Program-made: the position numbers and the translations under genes | Assembly: GCA_044230315.1 (NCBI GenBank) | Contig: JBGARJ010000011.1 | Location: forward strand, 81,841 to 145,840 | DNA from: M3007 sp044230315 | GTDB taxonomy: Bacteria > Bacteroidota > Bacteroidia > Chitinophagales > Saprospiraceae | Length of the DNA: 64,000 nucleotides | Direction of reading: 5' to 3' | Shown here: piece by piece, positions 24,453-34,500 of the stretch | How positions within the stretch are numbered: the stretch's first letter is position 1 | How the letters are laid out: each line of letters opens with the position of its first letter | Notes under the pieces: model-generated | What the model saw: only the letters and a program-made list of their open reading frames with translations | Databases searched by the model: none | Told to the model about the DNA's origin: nothing

Positions 24453-26729
24453 ATGAACCGTGTCGCTAACACCGTACAAAACGGCAGTATTACCGGCCTT
24501 TGCCTTTTGGCCCTCGCCCTCCTCTCCGCCTGCTCGCAGCCCCCGCCCTTCCCGCCCGTTTCCCTGACAGCCTACGTGCCCGCCGATTCGTTCCAACTCC
24601 AATGCATCGCCGCCGAACCCCTGCTCGATGCGCCGGTCGCCATGACCTTCGACACCCGCGGCCGCGTGTGGGTGGCCGAAATGCGCGGGTACATGACCGA
24701 TCTCGACAACAGCGGCGAGACCCGGCCCAACGGCCGGATCTCCATTTTGGCGGATACCGACGGCGACGGCGTCCTCGATACGCGCAAAACTTTCCTCGAC
24801 AGCCTCGTGCTGCCCCGCGCCCTGGCCCTCGTGTACGGCGGCCTGCTGTATGCCGAACCGCCCAACCTGTGGTTTGTGGAGATCCGCAACGACCGCCCCG
24901 GCGCCCGCACGCTCGTCGACTCCGCCTATGCCACCGGCGGCAACGTGGAGCACCAGCCCAACGGCCTGCTGCTTGCGCTCGACAACTGGATCTACAGCGC
25001 CAAAAGCGATCGCCGCTACCGCCGCCTCAACGGCCGCTGGCGCTGGGAGAAAACGCATTTCCGCGGCCAATGGGGCATCACCGAAGACGCATACGGCCGC
25101 TTGTTTTACAACGACAACTCCAACCAGTTGCAGGGCGACTGGACGCCACCCAACGCCCTGCTGCGCAACCGTTTTTTTACCCCCACCACCGGCTTTAATG
25201 TGCAAATCTGCACCGACCAGCGTGTGTTCCCCCTGCAACCCACGGCCGTAAACCGGGGGTACGAAATGGGTATGCTCGACTCCTCCGGCCGTCTGCGCAA
25301 CGTCACCTCAGCCTGTGCGCCGCTCATCTACCGGGGCGGCCAGTTCCCGCCCGAATATGCCGGCAACGCGTTCGTTTGCGCTCCGGAAGCCAACCTCGTC
25401 AAACGAAATATGTTCGAACCCGCCAACCCACGGTTACAGGCCCGACAAGCCTACGCCGGGCGTGAATTCCTGGCTGCGTACGACAAAGCCTTCCGCCCGG
25501 TCAGTCTCAACGAAGGCCCCGATGGCGCCTTGTACGTGCTGGATATGCACCGGGGCATCATCCAGCACAAGACCTACATGACCGCCTATTTGCGCGAGCA
25601 AATTCAGGCGCAAGGGCTGGATACGCTCACTGGCCGGGGCCGGATCTTGCGGATTACCTGTGCCGGCCGGCCCTGCCCCCCGGCGCCCGCGCTCGACCGG
25701 GCCGATGCGGCCCAACTGGTGAAGGCGCTCACGCACCCCAACGCCTGGGTGCGCGACCGGGCGCGCCAACTGCTCGTGGAACGCGGCGAAATGCGGGCAA
25801 TCCCGCTGCTGAAAAAACAACTGGAACGCAGCGATGAACCGCAGGGCCAGATCCAGGCGCTCTGGGCCTTGGAAGGCCTTGACGCACTGGAGGCTGGTTT
25901 TTTACTACAAACGGCGAAAACGGCCCGGGACCCCTGGATAACTTTGTCGGGCCTGCAACTGCTGGAACCGCTGGCGGACGCAGCGCACGCCACCTCCGCT
26001 TTGGCCGTGTTCGAGGCGCTGCTGGCGCGGAACGACGCCACCGCCGACCTCGCCTTCAGCCTTTTTGCAGCATCCTGGGCGCCGTTCGCCCGCGAACCGG
26101 TGTATGCCGCATTGCTGCGCCTGTTGGAGCGTTATCCGGCGGATACCTTGTACCAGGAAGCGTTGGTGAGCGGCTTGAGCAAGCAGGAAGGGTATTTTTT
26201 GACCTTTTTGGCCGAAAAAACAAAACCCGGAGTTGCGCCGTATTTGAAAAAAATCCTCGCGCAGGCCACAGCGGCCCGGCGGGCGAACCGGCCGGCTGCA
26301 TGGACCCTGGAGTCGGCCACCCCCGGCCGCGACGGCCTCACCGCCGGCCTGCTGCTGTACAACACGCGTTGCGGCGCCTGCCACGGCCCTACCGGACAAG
26401 GCACTCCCCACCTTGCACCGCCGCTCGACGGCTCCGAATTCGTGCATGGAAACCCCGACAAAATTGTCCTGATCGCCTTGCACGGCCTGAAAGGGCCTGT
26501 GCGGATCAAAGGTGCGGACTATGCCTTCAATGCGGGCATGCCAGGCCTGGGCGCCAATCCCGATTGTACGGATCAGGACCTGGCGGCCGTTCTGACGTTT
26601 GTGCGCAATGCTTTCAGCCGAGAACCGGTGGCTATTTCAGCGGAAAAGGTAAAAGCCCTGCGCGAAGTGAAGCCCCGGCAGGGCGATGCGTTTACGGTAG
26701 AAGAATTGCTGGGAAGGGTAGCGCAATGA
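24453..26729 (+). CDS. PVC-type cytochrome c membrane-bound dehydrogenase lipoprotein
   Basis: 758 residues from ATG 24453 (an upstream open frame lies inside the Uma2 gene). Lipoprotein signal ends in LLSAC (about Cys27). The first half is a sugar-dehydrogenase-like beta-propeller (about 45-430, MTFDTRGRVWVAEMRGYMTD, ALDNWIYSAKSDRRYRRLNG). HEAT-like helices follow (about 440-610, WVRDRARQLLVERG), then a C-terminal cytochrome c with haem site CGACH (about 645) and a late Met ligand candidate in AGMPGLG. It is likely an exported oxidoreductase feeding electrons to a periplasmic acceptor. It is related in architecture, not in domain order, to the ThuA fusion at 8.5 kb. Confidence 0.85.
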   Translation: MNRVANTVQNGSITGLCLLALALLSACSQPPPFPPVSLTAYVPADSFQLQCIAAEPLLDAPVAMTFDTRGRVWVAEMRGYMTDLDNSGETRPNGRISILADTDGDGVLDTRKTFLDSLVLPRALALVYGGLLYAEPPNLWFVEIRNDRPGARTLVDSAYATGGNVEHQPNGLLLALDNWIYSAKSDRRYRRLNGRWRWEKTHFRGQWGITEDAYGRLFYNDNSNQLQGDWTPPNALLRNRFFTPTTGFNVQICTDQRVFPLQPTAVNRGYEMGMLDSSGRLRNVTSACAPLIYRGGQFPPEYAGNAFVCAPEANLVKRNMFEPANPRLQARQAYAGREFLAAYDKAFRPVSLNEGPDGALYVLDMHRGIIQHKTYMTAYLREQIQAQGLDTLTGRGRILRITCAGRPCPPAPALDRADAAQLVKALTHPNAWVRDRARQLLVERGEMRAIPLLKKQLERSDEPQGQIQALWALEGLDALEAGFLLQTAKTARDPWITLSGLQLLEPLADAAHATSALAVFEALLARNDATADLAFSLFAASWAPFAREPVYAALLRLLERYPADTLYQEALVSGLSKQEGYFLTFLAEKTKPGVAPYLKKILAQATAARRANRPAAWTLESATPGRDGLTAGLLLYNTRCGACHGPTGQGTPHLAPPLDGSEFVHGNPDKIVLIALHGLKGPVRIKGADYAFNAGMPGLGANPDCTDQDLAAVLTFVRNAFSREPVAISAEKVKALREVKPRQGDAFTVEELLGRVAQ

Positions 26730-26741
26730 GCCCACGGCCCA

Positions 26742-27386
26742 CTAGCGGAAGTCGCGGTTTTCGGTGTTGTGTTCCCGGTCTTTCTGTACGCTTCGCGTGA
26801 GCGCCACCAATTGGTTGGCCAGGCGTTCGCCGTGCGATTCGATCATGTCGCGCAAGCGGCTGGTGTCGTCGGCGCCGTACTCGAGCAGCTCCGGGAACAG
26901 TTCCACGGCGGTGGCGTTGAGGTTGTCGATCAGGGCGTGCACCACGTCGTCCCAGGTAGGCTGCGCGTTGGGTTCTGCTTGGGCCGACAGGCGGCTCCAG
27001 TCGGCCTCGAGTTGTTGTTGGGCGGCGTTGGCGGCGCGGGCGCGGCGGGCATGCAGCCAGCCTACCCGCTCTTGTTCAGCGGCCTGGAGGTTGAGGTGGC
27101 GGTCGATATAAGCGCGCAGGAATGCATCCCAGTCAAAGTCGGCGGTTTCGAGCCGTTCGAGCCAATCGCCGTGCGCAGAAGTGCCTTCCGGCAGGAGGGT
27201 AGAATACAAAGCCGGTTGCTGGTGGGCCAGAAATTGCAGAAAGACATGGAGTTCGACAAACATATTGGCCATGGCTTCGGGTTCGGCAAAGGCCGGGCCG
27301 CCGAGGTCGAACCAAATAGTGGCGGACCCTTTGGGCTCGATTTCAAACCGGATATTGGCGATGGAATAAGGTGTGTTTTCCGGCAT
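26742..27386 (-). CDS. Conserved-looking hypothetical protein
   Basis: 214 residues from the Met at 27386 (MPENTPYSIANIRFEIEPKG); a Met at 27410 would add eight. It is soluble, with an N-terminal beta-rich part (IRFEIEPKGSATIWFDLGGP) and a long helical remainder with many Ala/Glu/Arg residues. No signal peptide, no transmembrane segment and no catalytic motif. Convergent with the cytochrome gene and divergent from the glucanotransferase gene. Function unknown. Confidence 0.65.
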   Translation of the reverse strand: MPENTPYSIANIRFEIEPKGSATIWFDLGGPAFAEPEAMANMFVELHVFLQFLAHQQPALYSTLLPEGTSAHGDWLERLETADFDWDAFLRAYIDRHLNLQAAEQERVGWLHARRARAANAAQQQLEADWSRLSAQAEPNAQPTWDDVVHALIDNLNATAVELFPELLEYGADDTSRLRDMIESHGERLANQLVALTRSVQKDREHNTENRDFR

Positions 27387-27526
27387 CGTAGTCTTTAACC
27401 CAGTGGCCATTTAGCTGTGCGTTTTCTTGAAAAATGGTAAGATAATGTTTCTCCCGCTGTTCCGGGCAAATCCCCGTATTTTTCGCCGCGAAGCAAAGCA
27501 ATCCATGAGCAGTTAACCTCCCGTTG

Positions 27527-30274
27527 ATGCAAGTCCATTTCTACCTCCACTACAACACCCAACCGGGTGAGTCCTTTTCGATCCTTCTCGACGACGGCCA
27601 AACGCTGGCACTCGAATACCTCAACGACGCCTATTGGCACGTGGCGGCCCAGGCGACGCCCGGTGCACGGGGAATGCTGGGTTATCAATACCTGTTTCAT
27701 ACCGCCCAAGGCCAAACCAAACTGGAGACCGACCCCGGCCGCTCCATTCCGGTGGACAACTCCCGGACAGGGCCTGTTGTCGCTTTCGATTATTTCAACC
27801 CCATCGGATTGATCGAGAACACGTTCACGACGCAACCATTTGCCAATATATTCTTCCAACAAAAAGCGGAAACGGCGCTCAAAACGCCCGCCCGTTATAC
27901 CCATATCTTCCGCGCCAAAGCCCCCATGCTGAAGCCCGACGAAGCGCTGTGCCTGCTGGGCCATAGCAACGCCCTGCGGAACTGGGACACCCAGGCCCCT
28001 ATCCTGATGGCGTATCGCGCCGGCTGGTGGGAAACATGGTTGGACTTGTCGGGCGAAAACTTTCCGCTGGGCTACAAATACGGCGTGTGGAATATCCGCA
28101 CCAACCGGTTCCAGGGGTTTGAAGACGGCGGCAACCGGAGCATTTACAGCGCCCCAAGCCTGGCTGCAGGTGATACCGGACTGACGATCCACCACGATAA
28201 TTATGCCCGCCTGCCCTACGCCCCCTGGCGGGGTGCGGGGGTGGCGATCCCGGTGTTCAGCCTGCGCAGCGCCAACAGCTTCGGCGTGGGTGAATTCTCC
28301 GACCTGCCCCTGCTGGCCGACTGGGCGAAAGCAGTGGGCCTGCGGCTGGTGCAACTGCTGCCCGTCAACGATACCTCGGCTACGGGGACCTGGACCGACT
28401 CGTATCCCTACGCCGCCATTTCGGCCTTCGCCCTGCACCCCCTGTTCCTCAACGTAGCCGAAGTAGCCGGCAAAGCCCAGGCGGCGCTGCTCAAACCCTT
28501 TGCCGGGCAACAAAAAACATTGAACGCGTTGGACGCCGTCGATTATGAGGCGGTTATGCAAGCCAAGTGGACCATGGTCCGGCAGTTGTTCGCCGTCCAA
28601 AAGGCTGATTTTCTGATCAATACCGACTTCATCCGCTATTTTGCCGAAAACCAGCACTGGCTGGTGCCGTATGCGGCCTTCTGTTATTTGCGGGATAAAA
28701 ACGGCACCACCGATTTCAACCAATGGCCTGCTTACCAGGCGTACCAGGAAAAAGAGATCGAAAAACTCGTGTCGCCCAAAGCCGCCCATTACGACGAGGT
28801 GGCCATCCATTACTATGTGCAATGGCACCTGCACCGGCAATTGAAAGCCGCCGCTGATTACCTGCACGCACAAGGGCTGGCCCTCAAGGGCGACATCCCG
28901 ATTGGCATTTATCGCTACAGCTGCGATGCCTGGGTGGCGCCCGAACTCTATCAAATGGACATGCAAGCCGGCGCGCCGCCCGACGATTTTGCCGTGAACG
29001 GCCAAAACTGGGGCTTCCCGACCTACAACTGGGCGCGCATGAAAGCCGACGGCTTTGCCTGGTGGCGGCAGCGCTTTCAGCAAATGAGCCTTTACTTCGA
29101 CGCGTTCCGCATCGACCATATCCTGGGGTTCTTCCGCATCTGGAGCATTCCCATGGACGCCGTGGAAGGCATCCTGGGGTATTTCGTGCCGGCGATCCCG
29201 CTGACGGAACAGGAATTGCACGCGGCCGGCGTTGGGTTCGATTACGAACGCTTGTGCAAGCCGTTCATCCACGATGCGCTGTTGTGGGAATCGTTTGGCG
29301 ACCAGGCCGGGGCCATAAGCGCCCATTTCCTGCAACCCAACCCGGAGGGCAGCGCCAGCCCGTATGCGTTCCGGCCCGAGTTCGACACCCAGCGGAAGGT
29401 GGAACGGTATTTTCAAACCCTGCAAAATGCTCCCGCTGCAAAATCGGGTGGAGCGGCTTCGCGAAAAAAAGCCGCCGCTGCCCCCGCCTTCGGACCGCAA
29501 ACGGAACAAGCACTGCTTGCCCTGCACGCCAATGTGATCCTGATCGATGTGACGCCCCCGGGAGTGGCGAAAAACCAATATGCTTTCCGGATCGGCATGG
29601 AACGAACCGCCTCGTTCAGGTACCTGCCGGCGGATATTCAACAGCGCCTCCGGGCGCTTTACATCGACTATTTCTTCCGGCGGCAAGACGATTTCTGGCA
29701 ACAGGAGGCCATGGATAAACTGCCCGACCTGAAGCGCTCGACCAACATGCTGATCTGCGGCGAAGACCTGGGCATGGTGCCACACTGTGTACCCGATGTC
29801 ATGCAGGAATTGGGTGTACTCAGCCTGGAAATCCAGCGCATGCCTAAAGCGAGTGGCGCTACTTTCTTCCACCCCAAAGACGCGCCCTACCTGGCTGTGG
29901 TGACCCCGTCTACCCATGATATGAGCATTATCCGCGGCTGGTGGGAAGAAAACCGCGATCTGACCCAGCGCTTCTACAACGAAGTGCTCGGTCAAAGGGG
30001 CGAGGCACCCTGGTATTGCGAACCCTGGATCAACCGCGCCATTGTGGCGCAGCACTTCCAATCGCCCGCCATGTGGGCTATTTTCCAGTTGCAGGACCTG
30101 CTGGGCATAGATGGCGATCTCCGCCGCGAAAACCCCAACGATGAACGCATCAACATCCCTGCCAACCCCAAACACTACTGGCGATACCGGATGAACCTGA
30201 CGCTCGAAGCCCTGCAACACGCCGACGGGTTCAACGCCGGGTTGCGGGATCTGTTGCGCGACAGCAAGCGATAG
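27527..30274 (+). CDS. malQ: 4-alpha-glucanotransferase, DPE2 type with N-terminal CBM20 domains
   Basis: GH77 amylomaltase of 915 residues, much longer than bacterial MalQ (about 500-700). Two starch-binding CBM20-like domains occupy about 1-260 (VHFYLHYNTQPGESFSILLD; MAYRAGWWETWLDLSGENFP). Catalytic parts: nucleophile Asp in FDAFRIDHILGFFR, acid/base Glu in CGEDLGMVP, and the transition-state Asp in TPSTHDMSIIRGWW. It transfers maltosyl or glucosyl units between glucans in the cytoplasm, as plant DPE2 does in maltose use. The exported alpha-amylase at 47-49 kb could supply its substrates. ATG 27527 is preferred to the TTG one codon earlier. Confidence 0.92.
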   Translation: MQVHFYLHYNTQPGESFSILLDDGQTLALEYLNDAYWHVAAQATPGARGMLGYQYLFHTAQGQTKLETDPGRSIPVDNSRTGPVVAFDYFNPIGLIENTFTTQPFANIFFQQKAETALKTPARYTHIFRAKAPMLKPDEALCLLGHSNALRNWDTQAPILMAYRAGWWETWLDLSGENFPLGYKYGVWNIRTNRFQGFEDGGNRSIYSAPSLAAGDTGLTIHHDNYARLPYAPWRGAGVAIPVFSLRSANSFGVGEFSDLPLLADWAKAVGLRLVQLLPVNDTSATGTWTDSYPYAAISAFALHPLFLNVAEVAGKAQAALLKPFAGQQKTLNALDAVDYEAVMQAKWTMVRQLFAVQKADFLINTDFIRYFAENQHWLVPYAAFCYLRDKNGTTDFNQWPAYQAYQEKEIEKLVSPKAAHYDEVAIHYYVQWHLHRQLKAAADYLHAQGLALKGDIPIGIYRYSCDAWVAPELYQMDMQAGAPPDDFAVNGQNWGFPTYNWARMKADGFAWWRQRFQQMSLYFDAFRIDHILGFFRIWSIPMDAVEGILGYFVPAIPLTEQELHAAGVGFDYERLCKPFIHDALLWESFGDQAGAISAHFLQPNPEGSASPYAFRPEFDTQRKVERYFQTLQNAPAAKSGGAASRKKAAAAPAFGPQTEQALLALHANVILIDVTPPGVAKNQYAFRIGMERTASFRYLPADIQQRLRALYIDYFFRRQDDFWQQEAMDKLPDLKRSTNMLICGEDLGMVPHCVPDVMQELGVLSLEIQRMPKASGATFFHPKDAPYLAVVTPSTHDMSIIRGWWEENRDLTQRFYNEVLGQRGEAPWYCEPWINRAIVAQHFQSPAMWAIFQLQDLLGIDGDLRRENPNDERINIPANPKHYWRYRMNLTLEALQHADGFNAGLRDLLRDSKR

Positions 30275-30355
30275 CTGAGTTTGAAGTTGATCGAACGGCT
30301 GATCCTCCAATTATAGGTCTGGAGCATCAAGGCTCCTGTCTGAAGGGACTGGACA

Positions 30356-31099
30356 TTACCGTATCGGTTTCCATTCTTCCACGTATGATTTGCGGAGGAA
30401 AAGCAGCGACAGCCCTTCGCGGATGTAAATAAGGCTGACCCGGATGTAGCCGTATTCACGGAACCGGCGCGGCGAGTGATGTACTTTCAGCCGGTAGAGG
30501 TACGGGATCTTGCCTTCTTTGTGCAGGCGGTAGAACAGGTTGCAGTCTTCGCCGGCCACGATCTTTTCATTGTATCCGCCGATGCGCTCGAACACCGAGC
30601 GGCGCACCAGCTGACATTCACCTTTGGCCAAAAAAACGCCTACGGTGAACGACAGGCGGATAACGGCGTTCATCAGCACGTGGTAAATCCGGTCGGACCA
30701 AATGGATTCCTCCGGATAGACCCAGATCGGCGTCGTGAGCGCAACCACGGCCGGATCGTCGAAGGTGGCCAGCACCTTGGAAAAAAACTGCTCTTTGTTC
30801 GGGATGTGCACGTCGGCATCCATATGAAACAGGATATTGCCGCGTGCGGCTGCGGCGCCGAGATTGCGCCCGATGGCGATGTTTTGTTTGCCGGCGCTTT
30901 GGATCAGTTGCACGCGGTCGCCCCATTCCGCCTGGTAGCGCTGTACGATTTCGGCGGTGCCGTCGGAACTATTGGCATCGGAGACGATGATTTCCAGCTT
31001 ATAGGGCTCGAGAAAGTCGCGGAATTGTTCGATTGTCGGGCCGATATAATTGCACTCGTTTTTGGTAGGGATGACGATGCTGATGCGCGCCTGTTCCAT
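30356..31099 (-). CDS. Glycosyltransferase family 2
   Basis: 247-residue GT-A enzyme. ISIVIPTKNECNYIGPTIEQ and SDANSSDGTAEIVQRY bind the sugar nucleotide. HMDADVHIPN carries the DXD motif (about 95). GEDCNLFYRLHKEGK near 180 holds the acidic ED catalytic-base motif. A short C-terminal amphipathic helix (IYIREGLSLLFL) may attach it to the membrane. Convergent with the glucanotransferase gene, with 80 bp between stops. Not part of a visible polysaccharide cluster. Confidence 0.88.
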   Translation of the reverse strand: MEQARISIVIPTKNECNYIGPTIEQFRDFLEPYKLEIIVSDANSSDGTAEIVQRYQAEWGDRVQLIQSAGKQNIAIGRNLGAAAARGNILFHMDADVHIPNKEQFFSKVLATFDDPAVVALTTPIWVYPEESIWSDRIYHVLMNAVIRLSFTVGVFLAKGECQLVRRSVFERIGGYNEKIVAGEDCNLFYRLHKEGKIPYLYRLKVHHSPRRFREYGYIRVSLIYIREGLSLLFLRKSYVEEWKPIR

Positions 31100-31584
31100 C
31101 CTGGCAAACCGGTTTTGGTCAAAATAAGGGGTGAAGGTAGCAGATTTAGCACTACCACCGGATTAAGAACGCGTTGAGGATTTTCTCGCTGGGTCGAAAT
31201 AGTTCTTTTTTTTTAGTCATGTAACCCTCGCTTCCGATAAATTGGGGCAGATTCTGCTCCTTAAAAGATGGATAAACCCCGAAAAAGCCCTCATTTTTGG
31301 CTCCAGCAACCCCAACATGTTCCAGGTTTTGTTCCGCTGATTTGAGGGCCTGTTGGCATACAAACCAAACCCGTGTCGTCGTTTTGTCAGAAATGAGCCG
31401 TACGAGCGCAAAGAAATTGATGGGAACCCCTTATTTTACAAGCGTTTTTCGGTAACAAGTTCCGGCGTGTTTTGATTTTCGGGTAAATACACTGATGAAA
31501 ACCCTGCAACGTACGCGGAACGCCGGCCCTTTTTCAGCTAATCTGCGTAAATATCAACCCTTTCCCTTTTCCACAATTCTAAAA
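31100..31584. other. Non-coding interval
   Basis: About 485 bp separating a leftward GT2 gene from a rightward transglutaminase gene. An AACATGTTCC at about 31314 resembles an end of the palindromic family but lacks a partner. The frame of the next gene is open from 31495, giving a possible 30-residue leader before the signal peptide. No RNA gene, terminator or coding frame was recognised. Confidence 0.4.
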
Positions 31585-34500
31585 ATGCCTCTTATGTTCC
31601 GTACCCTTGTGTCGAGCCTGCGGCTGATGGTCCTGGCCGCTGCCATGCTCTTTATTACCCGGCCGCTCCTGGCGAATGACTACCAAAAAGCCTGGGAAGC
31701 CCTGCACCAAAACGACCGCAAAACGGCTCGCGAACTCCTGAAGAAAGCGATGAAGGACCCCGCTACGGCAACCGATGCCGCTATGACGATGGTGCTGCTC
31801 GATTATTTCGACAACCAAACCTCCGAGACTGCCGATTATTGGGATAAAGCATTGGAACGGATGACCGATCCGTATCCGTATTATTTCACCTTCTGGTTCA
31901 ACGGCAGCGTGGCGGGCGATTACGGCCTGAAATCGAAAAGCCAACTCAAACTGCTCAAAAATCTGTTGGACGATCCCAAATGCTCCGGCTCGCTCAAGGC
32001 TGCAGCCCAGTACCAACTCGGCCACTACTGGATCACCCAGGGTAAATTTGAAGATGCCCAGGCCGCCTGGTTGCAATGCTCCAACGTGGGGCTTTGGCAG
32101 TTTGTAGGCCCTTTTGACAACGCCGCCGAAAGCGGGTTCGACAAAGATTACGAGCCCATCCGGAACCCCAAACCCGACGCCGTGTTTAAATCCGCTTTCC
32201 AAACCGATATTCAGTGGTTTGGGCCCATCGACCAGCCTACCGGCGGTTGGATCACCCCCGGCTTCCACGTTCCGTACCGCACGGCGATCGTGTACGCCCA
32301 ATCGTTTGTAACAGCCCCGGCCAACCAGGAAGTGTACCTCGGCGCGGGTTTTACCGGCAATATCAAGATCTGGGTGAACGACCGGCTGATGATCAGCGAA
32401 CCGGAGCAGCGCCGCACCGATTTTGACGCCTACCAGGTAAAATGCAGCCTGAAAAAAGGCGCCAACCGTATCCTGGTCCAACTGGGCTATGAAGACGAAG
32501 GCTACCCCAACTTCGCTATCCGCCTCACCGACGCCGCCGGCAATCTGATCCCCGGCCTCGTCAGCAGTAACAAGTACCAACCCTATACCGCCGACCAGAA
32601 CAAGGAACAACCCAAACTGGTGCCGTTCTTTGCCGAAGCCTTTTTTGAACAAAAGATCAAGAAGGACCCCTCCAACCCGCTGAATTACTACTTGCTGAGC
32701 GACACTTACCTGCGCAACAAAAAGGCCCAGGAAGCCCTCGAAACGGTGGGTATAATACTGGAAAAAGCCCCCAACAGCAGCATCTTCCGCTACCAGCGCA
32801 TCCAGTGCTACCGCAAAATGGAAAACCGCACCAGTCAGCTGCAGGATGCCCAGTTTATCAAAGACAACGACCCCGACGCCCTGATCGCCCTCGTGGCCCT
32901 GTACGCCGAGGCCAAGGACAATGAAAAATGGGACGAAGCATCGGACCTGCTAAACCGCCGCATCCAACTCTATGGCGAGGAGGAAGACACCTGGGAAGAA
33001 AAGATTCAGCTGGCCGCCCGCCAGCAAAAAGTGGAGGACATCCTGCGGTTTATCGATCAGGCCAGCGCCAAATACCCGGAATCGCCCTATTTCGCCCGGC
33101 TCCGCCACGACCTGGCCATCAACATGCGCAAAGACCCCCGCGCCGGCATGGCGATTTACGAGGCATTCCTGGAAAAGAACTTTAGCATGAACATCGCCGA
33201 AGCCCTCGTACGTGATTATTTCGAACAGGGCCAGAACAAAAAGGCGGTAAAAATGCTCGAAACCTTCGCATCCACCTACCCGGATGTGCCGGCCTACGCC
33301 GACCGCCTGTTCAACTACTACTACGGTCAAAAAGAAAACAAAAAAGCCCAGGAACAACTCGATAAACTGCTCCGGCTGGCGCCGTACGATTCCGACAACT
33401 GGGAAAACGCCGCCCGCCTGGCCGAGCAAATGGGCAACACCGCCGGCGCCCTGCAGGCCTTTCAAAAAGCGCTTCACTACAACCCGAACGATTTCGACAG
33501 CCGCCGCCGCATCCGCGAATTGCAGAAGCAGCCCGACCTGACCTCATACTTTCCGCAGAACGACGTGTATGCCCTGATCAAAAACAGCAAATCCGACGGA
33601 TTCGAAGGCGAACACGATTTTTACTATGTGCTCGATGAAAAGGCCACGATCATCTACCCCGAGCGCACCTCGGAAACGTACCACACCCTGGCCATCAAAC
33701 TGCTCAATGAAAAGGGCATCGACCGCTGGAAAGAATCCAGCATCGGCTACAATGACAACCGGCAGCGCCTCATCATCGAAAAAGCCGAAGTGGTAAAAGC
33801 CAACGGGGTGAAAATCGCCGCCGAACAAAACCAGAACCAACTCGTGTTCCCGAACCTCGAAGTGGGCGACGGCATCTACATCAAATACCGCCTGCTGAGC
33901 TACACCTTCGGGCGCATCTCCCGCGAATATTGGGATACCTACTCCTTCGACGGTACCATGCCTGTCGACCACTCCCGCTATGTGCTGCTGGTGCACAAAA
34001 ATGTGCCCATTGCGAACCAGCTCGTCAATGCGTCCTATAAACCGGTCGTAAAAAACCTCGAGGATTTCACGATGTACACCTGGGAAAGCGACCACGAAGA
34101 AGCGGTAAAAGACGAAAAACTGATGCCCAGCTTTGCCGACGTAGGCAAAACCCTGCACCTGTCGACGCTACCTACCTGGAGCGAAGTGGCCAACTGGTAC
34201 GCCGATATGTCGGCCACCCAGGCCAAGAGCGAGTATTATGTGCAGGAGGTGGTCCAGTCGCTGTTCCCGGCCGGGAAAACGTATTCGGAGACCGAAAAAG
34301 CGCGGATCATCTACGAATACGTCGTGAAAAACATCCGCTACAGCTCCGTGCCGTTCCGCCAGGGCGCTTATGTGCCCCAACGCGCGGCCAAGGTGATCCA
34401 GACCAAACTGGGCGACTGCAAAGACCTCTCCACCCTGTACGCCGCCATCGGCCGTCAGATGGGCCTCAAGGTGAACCTGGTGCTCATCGACACGCGCGAC

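Noticed and set aside
27395..30310. 971-codon open frame on the minus strand
   Set aside because: Antisense of the 4-alpha-glucanotransferase gene, which has full catalytic motifs on the plus strand.
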